64,000 nt of DNA from CAVYUC01 sp963783085 (GTDB lineage: Bacteria > Bacteroidota > Bacteroidia > Bacteroidales > Prolixibacteraceae). Below are positions 43,907-52,031 of the stretch, piece after piece. The stretch covers positions 124,001-188,000 of the forward strand of contig CAWAMJ010000020.1 in assembly GCA_963783085.1 (NCBI GenBank), in the 5' to 3' direction. The notes beneath the pieces are model-generated. The model saw only the letters and a program-made list of their open reading frames with translations, was not told where the DNA came from and ran no database searches. The first letter of the stretch is position 1; every line of letters starts with the position of its first letter. The position numbers and the translations under genes were made by a program.

Positions 43907-44385
43907 TGGCTAAAAAGAAAAAAAAGGAACTCACTTTTCCCGAAAAGCTGCGGAAAATAAAAAACGCCGGGCTCGAAGGTTCTCCCGAAATCAGGGCGAA
44001 ACAGGATACTGATGCACTCCGGCCATTGTCCGAACGTATTCAGCAAGTTCTTGGAATTATAAAGCGGGTAAAATCAAACAATCAGAATATGGTTTATTTT
44101 ATAATGTACGACATCGAAAACAACAAAGTACGAACCCAGGTGGCTAAATACCTCATAAAAAAGGGTTGTACCCGCGTGCAAAAATCAATCTTCCTGGCCA
44201 ATACCAACCGTACAGTTTACAGCGAAATAAAATCGGACATGAAGGAAGTGCAGGAGTGCTATGAAAACAACGACAGCATTTTCCTGGTGCCGGTATCCAC
44301 TGATGAGATAAAGGCAATGAGCGTAATTGGACAAAATATCGATTTCGATCTCATCCTGCAAAACAAAAATACCTTGTTTTTTTGA
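43906..44385 (+). CDS. cas2: Cas2 with ~60-residue N-terminal extension
   Basis: A 159-residue protein. The Cas2 core begins at ~residue 62 (NMVYFIMYDIENNKVRTQVA) with the conserved Asp69, then GCTRVQKSIFLANTNR and IFLVPVSTDEIKAM. Ordinary Cas2 is ~90 residues; here a highly basic start (MAKKKKKELTF) and a helical stretch precede the core. The extension could bind DNA or the prim-pol/helicase (inference). The ATG at 43906 shares one base with the prim-pol stop; an upstream frame exists but is not needed. It is the last gene before the leader. Confidence 0.93.
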   Translation: MAKKKKKELTFPEKLRKIKNAGLEGSPEIRAKQDTDALRPLSERIQQVLGIIKRVKSNNQNMVYFIMYDIENNKVRTQVAKYLIKKGCTRVQKSIFLANTNRTVYSEIKSDMKEVQECYENNDSIFLVPVSTDEIKAMSVIGQNIDFDLILQNKNTLFF

Positions 44386-44540
44386 TCCCTGCCAGCGGGT
44401 TCTTTGACATGTTGTTTTATCATTTGATTTGCTGTAATTTTGTATCCCGTAAAAAACATCATTTTTTGCTGCTGCAATAAAGTGAGACCGTTCTTATAAA
44501 AACTTAATCTATTTGTTTTCTGAAAATTATGAAAGCATGG
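44386..44540 (+). promoter_or_regulatory. CRISPR leader with a candidate promoter
   Basis: 155 bases between cas2 and the first repeat, T-rich and without a gene. TAATTTTG at 44435-44442 fits the Bacteroidota -7 element exactly; GTTG 20 bases upstream (44411-44414) is a weak -33. Transcription would start near 44449, ~90 bases before the first repeat. Repeat degeneracy lies at the far (right) end, and the repeat ends in ATTGAGAC as a plus-strand 5' tag, so the leader is on this side. A short GTGAGACC at about 44481 resembles a repeat end. Confidence 0.75.
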
Positions 44541-45766
44541 GTCTCCGGCCATGTTCCAGCGAAAGTAGGATTGAGACCAATTTGTTAATATATTTACTGG
44601 TCAAGTTAATGAATTCGTCTCCGGCCATGTTCCAGCGAAAGTAGGATTGAGACTGAATTCATTCTATTGCATACTGGATCTGTCAGTATGTCTCCGGCCA
44701 TGTTCCAGCGAAAGTAGGATTGAGACTGATCAAGTATTTGTTCGATAATTATTGTTATTCTGCTAGTCTCCGGCCATGTTCCAGCGAAAGTAGGATTGAG
44801 ACTCAGTTCAATTTATTCATCGTTTTTTTTCAGTCACTGTCTCCGGCCATGTTCCAGCGAAAGTAGGATTGAGACTACTGTATTTAACGATGTCAATATT
44901 GTTCACTTCATGTCTCCGGCCATGTTCCAGCGAAAGTAGGATTGAGACACGTTGACAGATTCATTCTGTTAATTGTTCAACCTCGTCTCCGGCCATGTTC
45001 CAGCGAAAGTAGGATTGAGACATAATCTAGTATCTTCATGAATCTGTAGTTTACATTCATGTCTCCGGCCATGTTCCAGCGAAAGTAGGATTGAGACCAT
45101 GTTATCGATGTTAATCTGTCATGTGACATGCTAGTCTCCGGCCATGTTCCAGCGAAAGTAGGATTGAGACTCGTATCTTCGATTTTTCAATTCATAACAT
45201 ATGGTCTCCGGCCATGTTCCAGCGAAAGTAGGATTGAGACTATTCTGTCAATCTGGTTCGATTGTCAATGTTATCGATGTCTCCGGCCATGTTCCAGCGA
45301 AAGTAGGATTGAGACTCAAGCGATTGTGCCGATTGCATTTCATGCGAAGTAAGTCTCCGGCCATGTTCCAGCGAAAGTAGGATTGAGACATCATGTTACA
45401 AGTTTGGATACGTTTCATTATGCAATGTCTCCGGCCATGTTCCAGCGAAAGTAGGATTGAGACACTTATCGCACTTGATTACGTGCAACCTTAGCATCAG
45501 TCTCCGGCCATGTTCCAGCGAAAGTAGGATTGAGACTCATCATACTCATGAAGATTTCAAGCTACTTTAGTTCTGGTCTCCGGCCATGTTCCAGCGAAAG
45601 TAGGATTGAGACATTACAGAATATTCTATTTTCATACTTCTTTTACAGTATTGTCTCCGGCCATGTTCCAGCGAAAGTAGGATTGAGACATACATGGATC
45701 GAATTAACATGATAAACAGCAATTGAATTGTCTCCGGCCATGTTCCAGCGAAAGTAGGATTGAGAC
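44541..45766 (+). CRISPR. CRISPR array, leader-proximal part (17 repeats, 16 spacers)
   Basis: Seventeen 37-base repeats beginning GTCTCCGGCCATGTTCC and ending GTAGGATTGAGAC, with inverted ends GTCTC/GAGAC. Repeat starts: 44541, 44617, 44690, 44766, 44839, 44912, 44985, 45061, 45134, 45204, 45279, 45353, 45427, 45500, 45576, 45653, 45730. Spacers are 33-40 bases, mostly 36-39, and all differ. The repeat 3' end ATTGAGAC is the likely 8-base crRNA tag. Spacers are AT-rich, and the leader-proximal ones are pyrimidine-rich on the crRNA strand. The next spacer is split by the insertion sequence. Confidence 0.98.
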
Positions 45767-45775
45767 ACAGGCATT

Positions 45776-47624
45776 ACTAAATAGTGCCTCTTAGTAAACT
45801 CTCTATCCTTTGACAATCAATAGGTTAATGTTAATAACTTTCTTGAATCTTTACCGGTTATTGTTTGGTTATATTATTTAAAATACAGAATTTCAGGTCG
45901 TTAATGATTTTAGGTTCGCTTATTTCAAACAGTAATACATAAAAGGTTCAAATATGAGAAACAGGTTCGAACAACAATGTTCAATAGGACAGCGATTGAT
46001 AAAAGACACCCCCGTCAACCCAAAACGGAAAGATAAACTGGAAGAGTTGATAGCTGCACTAAAAGCAATTTATTGCAACCCGGAATATAACCAAAGGTTG
46101 TTCGGGATTTTGGAACGCCACCTGCTGAAAGACAAAATGAGAACGGGCCGCAAGGGGATGGATCTTTGGTGCATTTTTGTTTTGTCGCAGGTACGCCTGT
46201 GCCTGAACATGGATTACGGCTGGGTGTACAACCTTTCAAACAACCATTTGTCAATAAGGTGGTTAATGGGCATTGAGACTGAATATGGCTTTAAGCGGAC
46301 AGAGTTCAGTTATCAGAATATCTACGATAACGTGACGCTTCTGGACGATGAAATGGTAAAAGAAATTAATTCCTTGGTATTGGAATTTGGGCATGGGCAG
46401 GTGTTTAAAAAAAAAGAAACGGCAGCCTTGCGCTTAAAAACTGACAGTTTTGTGGTGGAGAGCAACGTCCACTTTCCGACCGACTACAACCTGCTGTGGG
46501 ATAGTGCGCGCAAATGTATTGATGGCGTTTGTGTTTTTCTGGGCAAATACAAAAACCTGCAGGGGTGGCGGAAGATAAAAAGCTGGAAGACAGAAATGAA
46601 GGGGCTGATGCGGGAACTGGGGAAAGCATCATCATCAGGGGGCAAGGGCAAAGAACAGAGGGAAGCCAAGGCAGCCCGCAGTTACATCAACAAAGCTGCC
46701 GCACTTTATGCAAAACTGGAAAAAGGGTTGCCACAACTGCCCATTGTTGATGACCAGGACCTTGCCCTGGTTGTTTCGCTGGAATATTTTATGCAACTGT
46801 TGCTCAAACATATCGACTTGGTTGACAGGCGAATAATAAAAGGGGAAATGATACCACACGGAGAAAAGATGTTTTCAATTTTTGAAACTTACACTGAATG
46901 GATAAAAAAAGGCAAATCACGGCCAAGTGTTGAGCTGGGCAAAAAATTATCGATAACAACCGACCAGTTCGATTTAATTATCGATTACCAGATAATGGAA
47001 CACGAACAAGACCGGGACATTGTTATAGCGTTGGCAGACAGGCTGTTGGCCAAATACAAAATTGAATCGTGGAGTTTTGACAAAGGGTACTGGGGAAAGG
47101 AAAACAAGCAACTGCTCCAGTTAGAAGTACCCAAAGTAATAATGCCAAAACTGGGGAAACGCAATAAACAGGAAGAAGCCGAAGAAACCGGCAGGCCTTT
47201 TCGCAAGTTAAAAAACAAGCACAGCGCCATAGAATCAAACATCAACGAACTCGAACATAGGGGCTTGGACAGGTGTCCCGACCGTGGTTATCCCCATTTC
47301 AAAAACTACGTTGCCTTGGGCGTTTGCGCCTACAACCTCAAAAAGATTGGGTCAAAACTGCTGGAAGAAGAACGGGAAAGGCTGAGAATACAAGGCCAAA
47401 GTCGGCCAAGAATAGCAGCATAACCAAAAAACAACCCCAAAAATGGGATTTCTATGCCCAAATTTTACGTAATTGCAATTTTATGTTCAACAGAAACTAT
47501 ATTTGCCCCAAATGTTTGACTGTTTTTAGAATTTTCAGAAAAAGGTGGCTAGGAATGCCTGCAATAAAACCTGGAAAAAATCAAAATATCAAAAATTATT
47601 GCGTTTTCTTTGCGACACTAAATA
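45776..47624 (+). mobile_element. ISNCY-type insertion sequence inside spacer 17
   Basis: An element of about 1.83 kb (45784-47616) flanked by the 8-base direct repeat ACTAAATA (45776-45783 and 47617-47624). Removing the element and one copy joins ACAGGCATT-ACTAAATA to AATGCTATCATCAATCATCAC, a 38-base spacer, exactly the length expected, between two perfect repeats. The ends are only weakly inverted (TAGTGCCTC against TAGTGTCGC if the TA is counted). It carries one transposase gene in the direction of the array; 170 and 193 non-coding bases flank that gene. Confidence 0.88.
45954..47423 (+). CDS. Transposase, ISNCY (IS1202-like) family
   Basis: A 489-residue DDE-type transposase. LRLKTDSFVVESNVHFPTDY followed by NLLWDSARKCID is characteristic of the ISNCY/IS1202 group (catalytic Asp in KTDSFVVE region). 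Further blocks: WSFDKGYWGKENKQLL and KNKHSAIESNINELEHRGLD RCPDRGYPHFK with the final Glu of the triad. A homopolymer-rich KKKETA and an SSSGGKGK linker separate the helical N-terminal part from the catalytic domain. It appears full length, so the element may be active or recently arrived. Confidence 0.9.
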   Translation: MRNRFEQQCSIGQRLIKDTPVNPKRKDKLEELIAALKAIYCNPEYNQRLFGILERHLLKDKMRTGRKGMDLWCIFVLSQVRLCLNMDYGWVYNLSNNHLSIRWLMGIETEYGFKRTEFSYQNIYDNVTLLDDEMVKEINSLVLEFGHGQVFKKKETAALRLKTDSFVVESNVHFPTDYNLLWDSARKCIDGVCVFLGKYKNLQGWRKIKSWKTEMKGLMRELGKASSSGGKGKEQREAKAARSYINKAAALYAKLEKGLPQLPIVDDQDLALVVSLEYFMQLLLKHIDLVDRRIIKGEMIPHGEKMFSIFETYTEWIKKGKSRPSVELGKKLSITTDQFDLIIDYQIMEHEQDRDIVIALADRLLAKYKIESWSFDKGYWGKENKQLLQLEVPKVIMPKLGKRNKQEEAEETGRPFRKLKNKHSAIESNINELEHRGLDRCPDRGYPHFKNYVALGVCAYNLKKIGSKLLEEERERLRIQGQSRPRIAA

Positions 47625-47645
47625 AATGCTATCATCAATCATCAC

Positions 47646-48350
47646 GTCTCCGGCCATGTTCCAGCGAAAGTAGGATTGAGACTTGTAGTCTAATCATCCT
47701 TAGGATCGATAGTAAGTTCAGGGTCTCCGGCCATGTTCCAGCGAAAGTAGGATTGAGACACCACTGTGAGTTTCACCTATTGCAGATTTCAACCTACTAG
47801 TCTCCGGCCATGTTCCAGCGAAAGTAGGATTGAGACATACGATTTTCGCACTTTTTTAGTCGCTAATTGAACCGGTCTCCGGCCATGTTCCAGCGAAAGT
47901 AGGATTGAGACTTAATAACATTGCCGGTAAAATTTTTTGGGTCAATGTCTCCGGCCATGTTCCAGCGAAAGTAGGATTGAGACTGAGGCGTTGTTAATAA
48001 ATGTATTTCTGACATCTTTGTCTCCGGCCATGTTCCAGCGAAAGTAGGATTGAGACTGTTCTATCTGTTTACTGCAGCTGAATAAAAAAACTTTGTCTCC
48101 GGCCATATTCCAGCGAAAGTAGGATTGAGACATCGATAGCAGCATAAACAGAGCTAGCAACAGTTCCGAGGTCTCCGGCCATGTTCCAGCGAAAGTAGGA
48201 TTGAGACAGCTCCATAATAGTACATTTAAGATTACATAAATATTTGTCTCCGGCCATGTTCCAGCGAAAGTAGGATTGAGACAGGTGTTTATTCATCTGA
48301 GAAACAAAGGAAAGTCTCCGGCCATGTTCCAGCGAAAGTAGGATTGAAAC
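47646..48350 (+). CRISPR. CRISPR array, distal part (10 repeats, 9 spacers)
   Basis: Ten repeats of the same 37-base unit at 47646, 47723, 47800, 47875, 47947, 48020, 48095, 48171, 48246 and 48314. The seventh has CCATATTCC in place of CCATGTTCC. The last ends ATTGAAAC rather than ATTGAGAC, the usual sign of the leader-distal end. Spacers are 31-40 bases. The same repeat and the split spacer show that this was continuous with the part ending at 45766; transcription from the leader now has to cross the insertion sequence. Confidence 0.98.
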
Positions 48351-48372
48351 TGTAACAGGTTAAATGATTTCC

Positions 48373-48406
48373 GAAAAAGATGGAAGCAATATTTTCCATC
48401 TTTTTC
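48373..48406 (+). terminator. Intrinsic terminator after the CRISPR array
   Basis: A 13-bp perfect stem GAAAAAGATGGAA / TTCCATCTTTTTC separated by an 8-base loop (GCAATATT), 22 bases after the last repeat, with a T-run in the descending arm. It would end the precursor crRNA transcript and insulate the corrinoid protein gene that starts at 48475. The symmetric A-run and T-run would also serve the other direction. Confidence 0.75.
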
Positions 48407-48474
48407 ACAGAAAATCCTATTTTTTGGTTAGAATTGTAAATACTTTTGCATGTAAAATCTAAATCAAAAAAATC

Positions 48475-49149
48475 ATGAGTGAACTACTTTCAAAAATCGC
48501 AGACTGCATCGAATTTGGCAAAATCAATAAAGCTTCACCTTATCCGCCTCAAATGAAAGGACAGGACGGCGCCGATGAATTTACCAGGCAGGCGCTCGAC
48601 GAAGGAATTTCAGCACAGCGCATCCTTACCGAAGGGTTAATGGTGGGAATGGAAAAAGTGGGTATTAAATTCCGTGAAAACAAGGTTTTTGTGCCGCAGG
48701 TGCTAATGTCGGCAAAAGCCATGAGCACCGCAATGATCCACCTGAAACCTTACTTTCTCTCAGGCGAGGTAAAACAAAAAGGGACCTTCATTATCGGAAC
48801 CGTCGAGGGTGATTTACACGACATCGGCAAAAACCTGGTTTCAATGATGGTGGAAGGGAACGGCTGGAAAGTAGTCGATTTGGGAACCGATGTAAAAGCC
48901 GATCAGTTTGTTGCAGCGCTGAAAGAAAATGAAAATGCATTTGTTGGTTTGTCGGCGCTTTTAACCACCACCATGGTAAACATGGAGAAAATTACAAAAG
49001 CCGTAAAAGAAGCAGTTCCCGGGGCAAAAGTGGCCGTTGGCGGCGCTCCGGTTACCGATGATTTCCGGCAAAAAATCGGCGCCGATATTTACTCGCCCGA
49101 TCCGCAGGGATTGGTGGAATTTTTAAATGAGGCGGTGGTTAGCCGGTAA
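48475..49149 (+). CDS. Corrinoid (B12-binding) protein of a methyltransferase system
   Basis: A 224-residue protein of the MtaC/MtbC/DhaC type: a helical cap (EGISAQRILTEGLMVGMEKV, FVPQVLMSAKAMSTAM) followed by a B12-binding Rossmann domain with VEGDLHDIGKNLVSMMVE (the DxHxxG motif with the cobalt-ligating His), VVDLGTDVKADQFV, VGLSALLTTTMVNME and VAVGGAPVTDDF. It accepts a methyl group onto Co(I) and passes it on. Partner methyltransferases lie at 49650 and 52032. Confidence 0.93.
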   Translation: MSELLSKIADCIEFGKINKASPYPPQMKGQDGADEFTRQALDEGISAQRILTEGLMVGMEKVGIKFRENKVFVPQVLMSAKAMSTAMIHLKPYFLSGEVKQKGTFIIGTVEGDLHDIGKNLVSMMVEGNGWKVVDLGTDVKADQFVAALKENENAFVGLSALLTTTMVNMEKITKAVKEAVPGAKVAVGGAPVTDDFRQKIGADIYSPDPQGLVEFLNEAVVSR

Positions 49150-49649
49150 CTGAGGTTGGATTTTCTTGTAAACTCAAGATTTTAGACACAAGACGCAGGA
49201 CCTCAGCGATTTCGCTTTGAGACCGGATTTTAATGTTTGTTTATTTAAAAAAAAATCATTGGTGTCCGGTTAAATATTATATTGGCTAAAAGCCCTTCTA
49301 TACAAGGGTTTTATTGCCCCCGGCTTAAGCCGGGGGTTAACTTTGGAGCACGAAACGTTTTTTTGTCTAAAAGTTTTGATCTGTCGATCTTGTATTCTAA
49401 AAATCTTGCGTCTGCCAGTTCTGCATCTAAAAATCTTTTAGGAATGTCCGTTTATCTACCTAATATGTTCATTGATTCTCTCTGAATACCCCGGCCCTAA
49501 AGAGAGCAGAGATAATCGATTCGCCCCCTTTAAGGCCGGGGTTAACGAATTGATATGCAGCATACAATAATTTAAATAGGTACATTTGCGGATAGTCGTT
49601 AAATCTTTTATTCAATAATCTTGCACCAATCAACCCAAAAATCTATAAA
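49150..49649. other. 500-base intergenic region with REP-like palindromes
   Basis: No gene is supported. It holds a REP-like element (49261-49340) and a second palindrome (49490-49543, CCCCGGCC paired with GGCCGGGG through TAAAG/CTTTA arms). TACATTTG at 49581-49588 is an exact Bacteroidota -7 element for the next gene but lacks a good -33; transcription would start near 49594. Confidence 0.55.
49261..49340. repeat. REP-like element related to the one at 3203
   Basis: Begins GGTGTCCGGTTAAATATTAT, has GGCTAAAAGCCC, and ends in the palindrome CCCCCGGCTTAAGCCGGGGG (49317-49336). The start and centre match the element at 3203-3333, so both belong to one dispersed family; here the right arm is missing or decayed. 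Confidence 0.75.
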
Positions 49650-51269
49650 ATGAACGGACTTGCCTTAATCAAAAAAGCATTTGCACTGCAGCCAACCATA
49701 CGTAGCCCCTGGGTTCCGTTCGTTGGAATTCACGGCGGATTCTTAACCGGCGCCAATGCCGAAACTTACCTTAAATCTTCAGCAGAAATCGTGAAAGGAA
49801 TTTCCAAAGCAGTTGAAGAATATCATCCGGATGGCATTCCTGTCATCTTTGATTTGCAAATTGAAGCTGAAATACTCGGTTGCGAATTACGCTGGTCGCC
49901 ACATAACCCACCGGCTGTGGTTTCACATCCGCTTGCGAATGGGAAAAAACTTACTGATTTAAAGCTGCCATCTCCGAACGACGGCCGCATTCCGGTTGTT
50001 TTGGAAGCAACTGCACAACTTCGGGAGAAATTCCCTGAAATTGCTTTGTACGGTTTGGTTACGGGGCCTTTCACTCTTGCGCTTCATTTAATGGGAACCG
50101 ATATTTTTGTGAAGCTTTTTGAAGCGCCGGACGAAGTAAATGAAGTGATGGAATTCTGTACAAAAGTAAGCCTGAAAATGTCGGAATATTTCATGGATGC
50201 CGGATGCGATATCATTGCCGTTGTTGATCCGATGACAAGCCAGATTGATCCGCTTACGTTTGAATCGTTTGTAACGCCATTTGCAACGCAGGTTTTTTCT
50301 TTTGTCAGGGAAAGGCAAAAACTCAGCTCGTTTTTTGTTTGCGGTCATGCCCAGCAGAATATCGAAGCCATGTGCAACTGCGGCCCCGACAATGTTTCCA
50401 TTGATGAAAATATCCCGCTTGGTTATGTGAAAGACATTGCTTTAAAAAAGGGGATCAGTTTTGGCGGGAACCTGCGGCTGACGGTTGTTTTGCTGATGGG
50501 AACGAAAGACGATGTGCGCGAAGATGTGCTGAATTGCCTCGATTTGGGCGGGAAAACCGGCTTCATTCTCGCTCCGGGTTGTGATCTGCCCATGGAAACG
50601 CCGCCTGAAAATCTGAAAGCGGTTACCGAACTTGTTCACGATGAATACCAGCAGGACGTGGTGCGGGCGCTGGAGAAAAAGGAAAACCCGCTCGAAGTAT
50701 TTAACATGAAAGATTACGGACAGGCTGACAAGGTAATTGTGGATATCATAACCCTCGATTCCGAATCGTGCGCCCCCTGCCAGTATATGGTGGAAGCTGT
50801 AAAACGCGTTGCCCCGCAATTTGAAGGGGTGGTGGAGTGGCGCGAACATGCCATCAAAAAAATGGAAGCCGTTACATTTATGTCGTCACTTATGGTAAAA
50901 AATATTCCTACCATTTGCATCGATGGAAGGATTGTGTTCGTGTCAAAAATTCCGCCCCGCGGAGAATTGATTGCTGCGATTCAAAAGCGGATTAACGAAA
51001 AACTCAGGCTGAAAATAAAATCCAAACGAAGTGAAATACTCGTTTTATGTAAAGAGGATATTGATTGCCGGGAACTGACGGGAAAAATTAAACGCGCCTC
51101 CACCGAACTGGGAAAAGATATTGAATTGAAAGTAATTTCAGACAAGGCACAAATGGCTGCTTTTGGAGTGGTGAACGGGCCGGCGGTGGTTTCTGTACAC
51201 TACAAACTGAAATCGGAAGGCGATAATCCGTCACTCGATGTAATAAAAGAATGGATAAAAGAATTGTAG
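49650..51269 (+). CDS. URO-D/MtaA-family methyltransferase fused to a thioredoxin-like domain
   Basis: A 539-residue fusion. Residues ~1-345 form a uroporphyrinogen decarboxylase-like barrel of the MtaA/CmuA kind (RSPWVPFVGIHGGFLTGANA, IDLQIEAEILGCELRW region, GLVTGPFTLALHLMGTDIFV, CGHAQQNIEAMCNCGPDNVS, LAPGCDLPMETPPENLKAV); HxC and CxC positions fit zinc ligands for thiol activation. Residues ~365-450 are thioredoxin-like, with SESCAPCQYMVEAVKRVAPQ (CxxC) and IKNIPTICIDGR-type strand. The last ~80 residues are a further small domain. It probably moves methyl groups between the corrinoid protein and a thiol, with the redox domain tuning activity (inference). Confidence 0.83.
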   Translation: MNGLALIKKAFALQPTIRSPWVPFVGIHGGFLTGANAETYLKSSAEIVKGISKAVEEYHPDGIPVIFDLQIEAEILGCELRWSPHNPPAVVSHPLANGKKLTDLKLPSPNDGRIPVVLEATAQLREKFPEIALYGLVTGPFTLALHLMGTDIFVKLFEAPDEVNEVMEFCTKVSLKMSEYFMDAGCDIIAVVDPMTSQIDPLTFESFVTPFATQVFSFVRERQKLSSFFVCGHAQQNIEAMCNCGPDNVSIDENIPLGYVKDIALKKGISFGGNLRLTVVLLMGTKDDVREDVLNCLDLGGKTGFILAPGCDLPMETPPENLKAVTELVHDEYQQDVVRALEKKENPLEVFNMKDYGQADKVIVDIITLDSESCAPCQYMVEAVKRVAPQFEGVVEWREHAIKKMEAVTFMSSLMVKNIPTICIDGRIVFVSKIPPRGELIAAIQKRINEKLRLKIKSKRSEILVLCKEDIDCRELTGKIKRASTELGKDIELKVISDKAQMAAFGVVNGPAVVSVHYKLKSEGDNPSLDVIKEWIKEL

Positions 51270-51334
51270 CTTTTTTGTAATTTAGCTGGGAATTTCGAGG
51301 TTTCGCCTGATAGGTATGTTATAATTAGAGCTTC

Positions 51335-51392
51335 ACTAACCCTGGCATTTATGCCGGGGCTGAAGAGATAAATTAATCCGGCTTTAGCCACA
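51335..51392. repeat. REP palindromes upstream of the RAYT transposase
   Basis: CCTGGCATTTATGCCGGGG (51341-51359) and GGCTTTAGCC (51380-51389) lie immediately before the transposase gene. The GGCTTTAGCC motif is the reverse of GGCTAAAGCC in the element at 3203, which ties the dispersed palindromes to this locus. Confidence 0.75.
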
Positions 51393-51403
51393 AAAATTTT
51401 TCA

Positions 51404-51838
51404 ATGTCATATGTCAGAATTTGGATACATTGTGTTTGGGGAACAAAAAACCGTGTGCCTTTTTTTACAAATTCAAACAAATTTATTATCCTGAATCACA
51501 TTAGAGAAAGTGCAAAACAAAAAGGAATACATCTGGATTTTATCAATGGACATAAAGAACATATTCATTCTGTGATTTCATTAAATGCTGATCATATGCT
51601 CTCAAAAGATATTCAACTCATTAAAGGTGAATCATCTTATTGGATAAATAAAAATAACCTGGTTTCGGGGAAATTTGAATGGGCAGGAGAATATTTTGCT
51701 GTGTCGGTAAGTGAGTCTCAAATTAATCATGTACGTGAATATATCAAAAATCAGGAGAAACATCATAAGTTGAAAAGTTGGGAGGAAGAATATAATGAAT
51801 TTATGGATAAGTATGGATTTACAAAGATGAAGGGCTGA
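51404..51838 (+). CDS. REP-associated tyrosine transposase (RAYT, Y1/IS200-like)
   Basis: A 144-residue Y1 transposase: opening VRIWIHCVWGTKNRVPFF, the HUH motif H-I-H in INGHKEHIHSVISLN, and a C-terminal helix with the expected catalytic Tyr in NHVREYIKNQEKHHK. Length and the flanking palindromes mark it as a RAYT rather than a full insertion sequence. It sits between a methyltransferase and a homocysteine methyltransferase gene, and its stop codon lies within a flanking palindrome (GGGCTGAAGCCC). RAYTs cut and join REP DNA (family knowledge). Confidence 0.9.
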   Translation: MSYVRIWIHCVWGTKNRVPFFTNSNKFIILNHIRESAKQKGIHLDFINGHKEHIHSVISLNADHMLSKDIQLIKGESSYWINKNNLVSGKFEWAGEYFAVSVSESQINHVREYIKNQEKHHKLKSWEEEYNEFMDKYGFTKMKG

Positions 51839-52018
51839 AGCCCGAATAATCATAAATTATTCAAATCCCTGGCATGAATGCCAGGGTTAGTCAAAAAGGC
51901 CTCACTTGCTTTGATGAACTTTGTAGCTGATACAAATGATTTATAAAGTTATAACTGACTAACACCGGCATTTATGCCGATGAAAATAAGAAAACAAACT
52001 CAGAGGGTTTTAACCCTT
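51832..52018. repeat. REP palindromes downstream of the RAYT transposase
   Basis: Four short palindromes in a row: GGGCTGAAGCCC (51832-51843, overlapping the transposase stop), CCCTGGCATGAATGCCAGGG (51867-51886), CCGGCATTTATGCCGA (51965-51980) and AGGGTTTTAACCCTT (~52005-52018). With the upstream pair they bracket the transposase gene, as is usual for RAYT loci. Confidence 0.75.
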
Positions 52019-52031
52019 AAAACGATATATT

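Noticed and set aside
45128..48296. Open reading frames across CRISPR repeats on both strands (repeated SGHVPAKVGLR or LSQSYFRWNMAGD)
   Set aside because: They are translations of the CRISPR repeat itself; no independent coding signal.
44578..48313. Spacers matching genes in this same window
   Set aside because: By eye I found no spacer with a long match to the window; a proper alignment against the whole genome and phage databases is needed for self-targeting or protospacers.
49282..49485. Short open frame of 67 codons between the corrinoid protein and the methyltransferase
   Set aside because: It spans the REP-like palindrome and has no ribosome site or recognisable domain.
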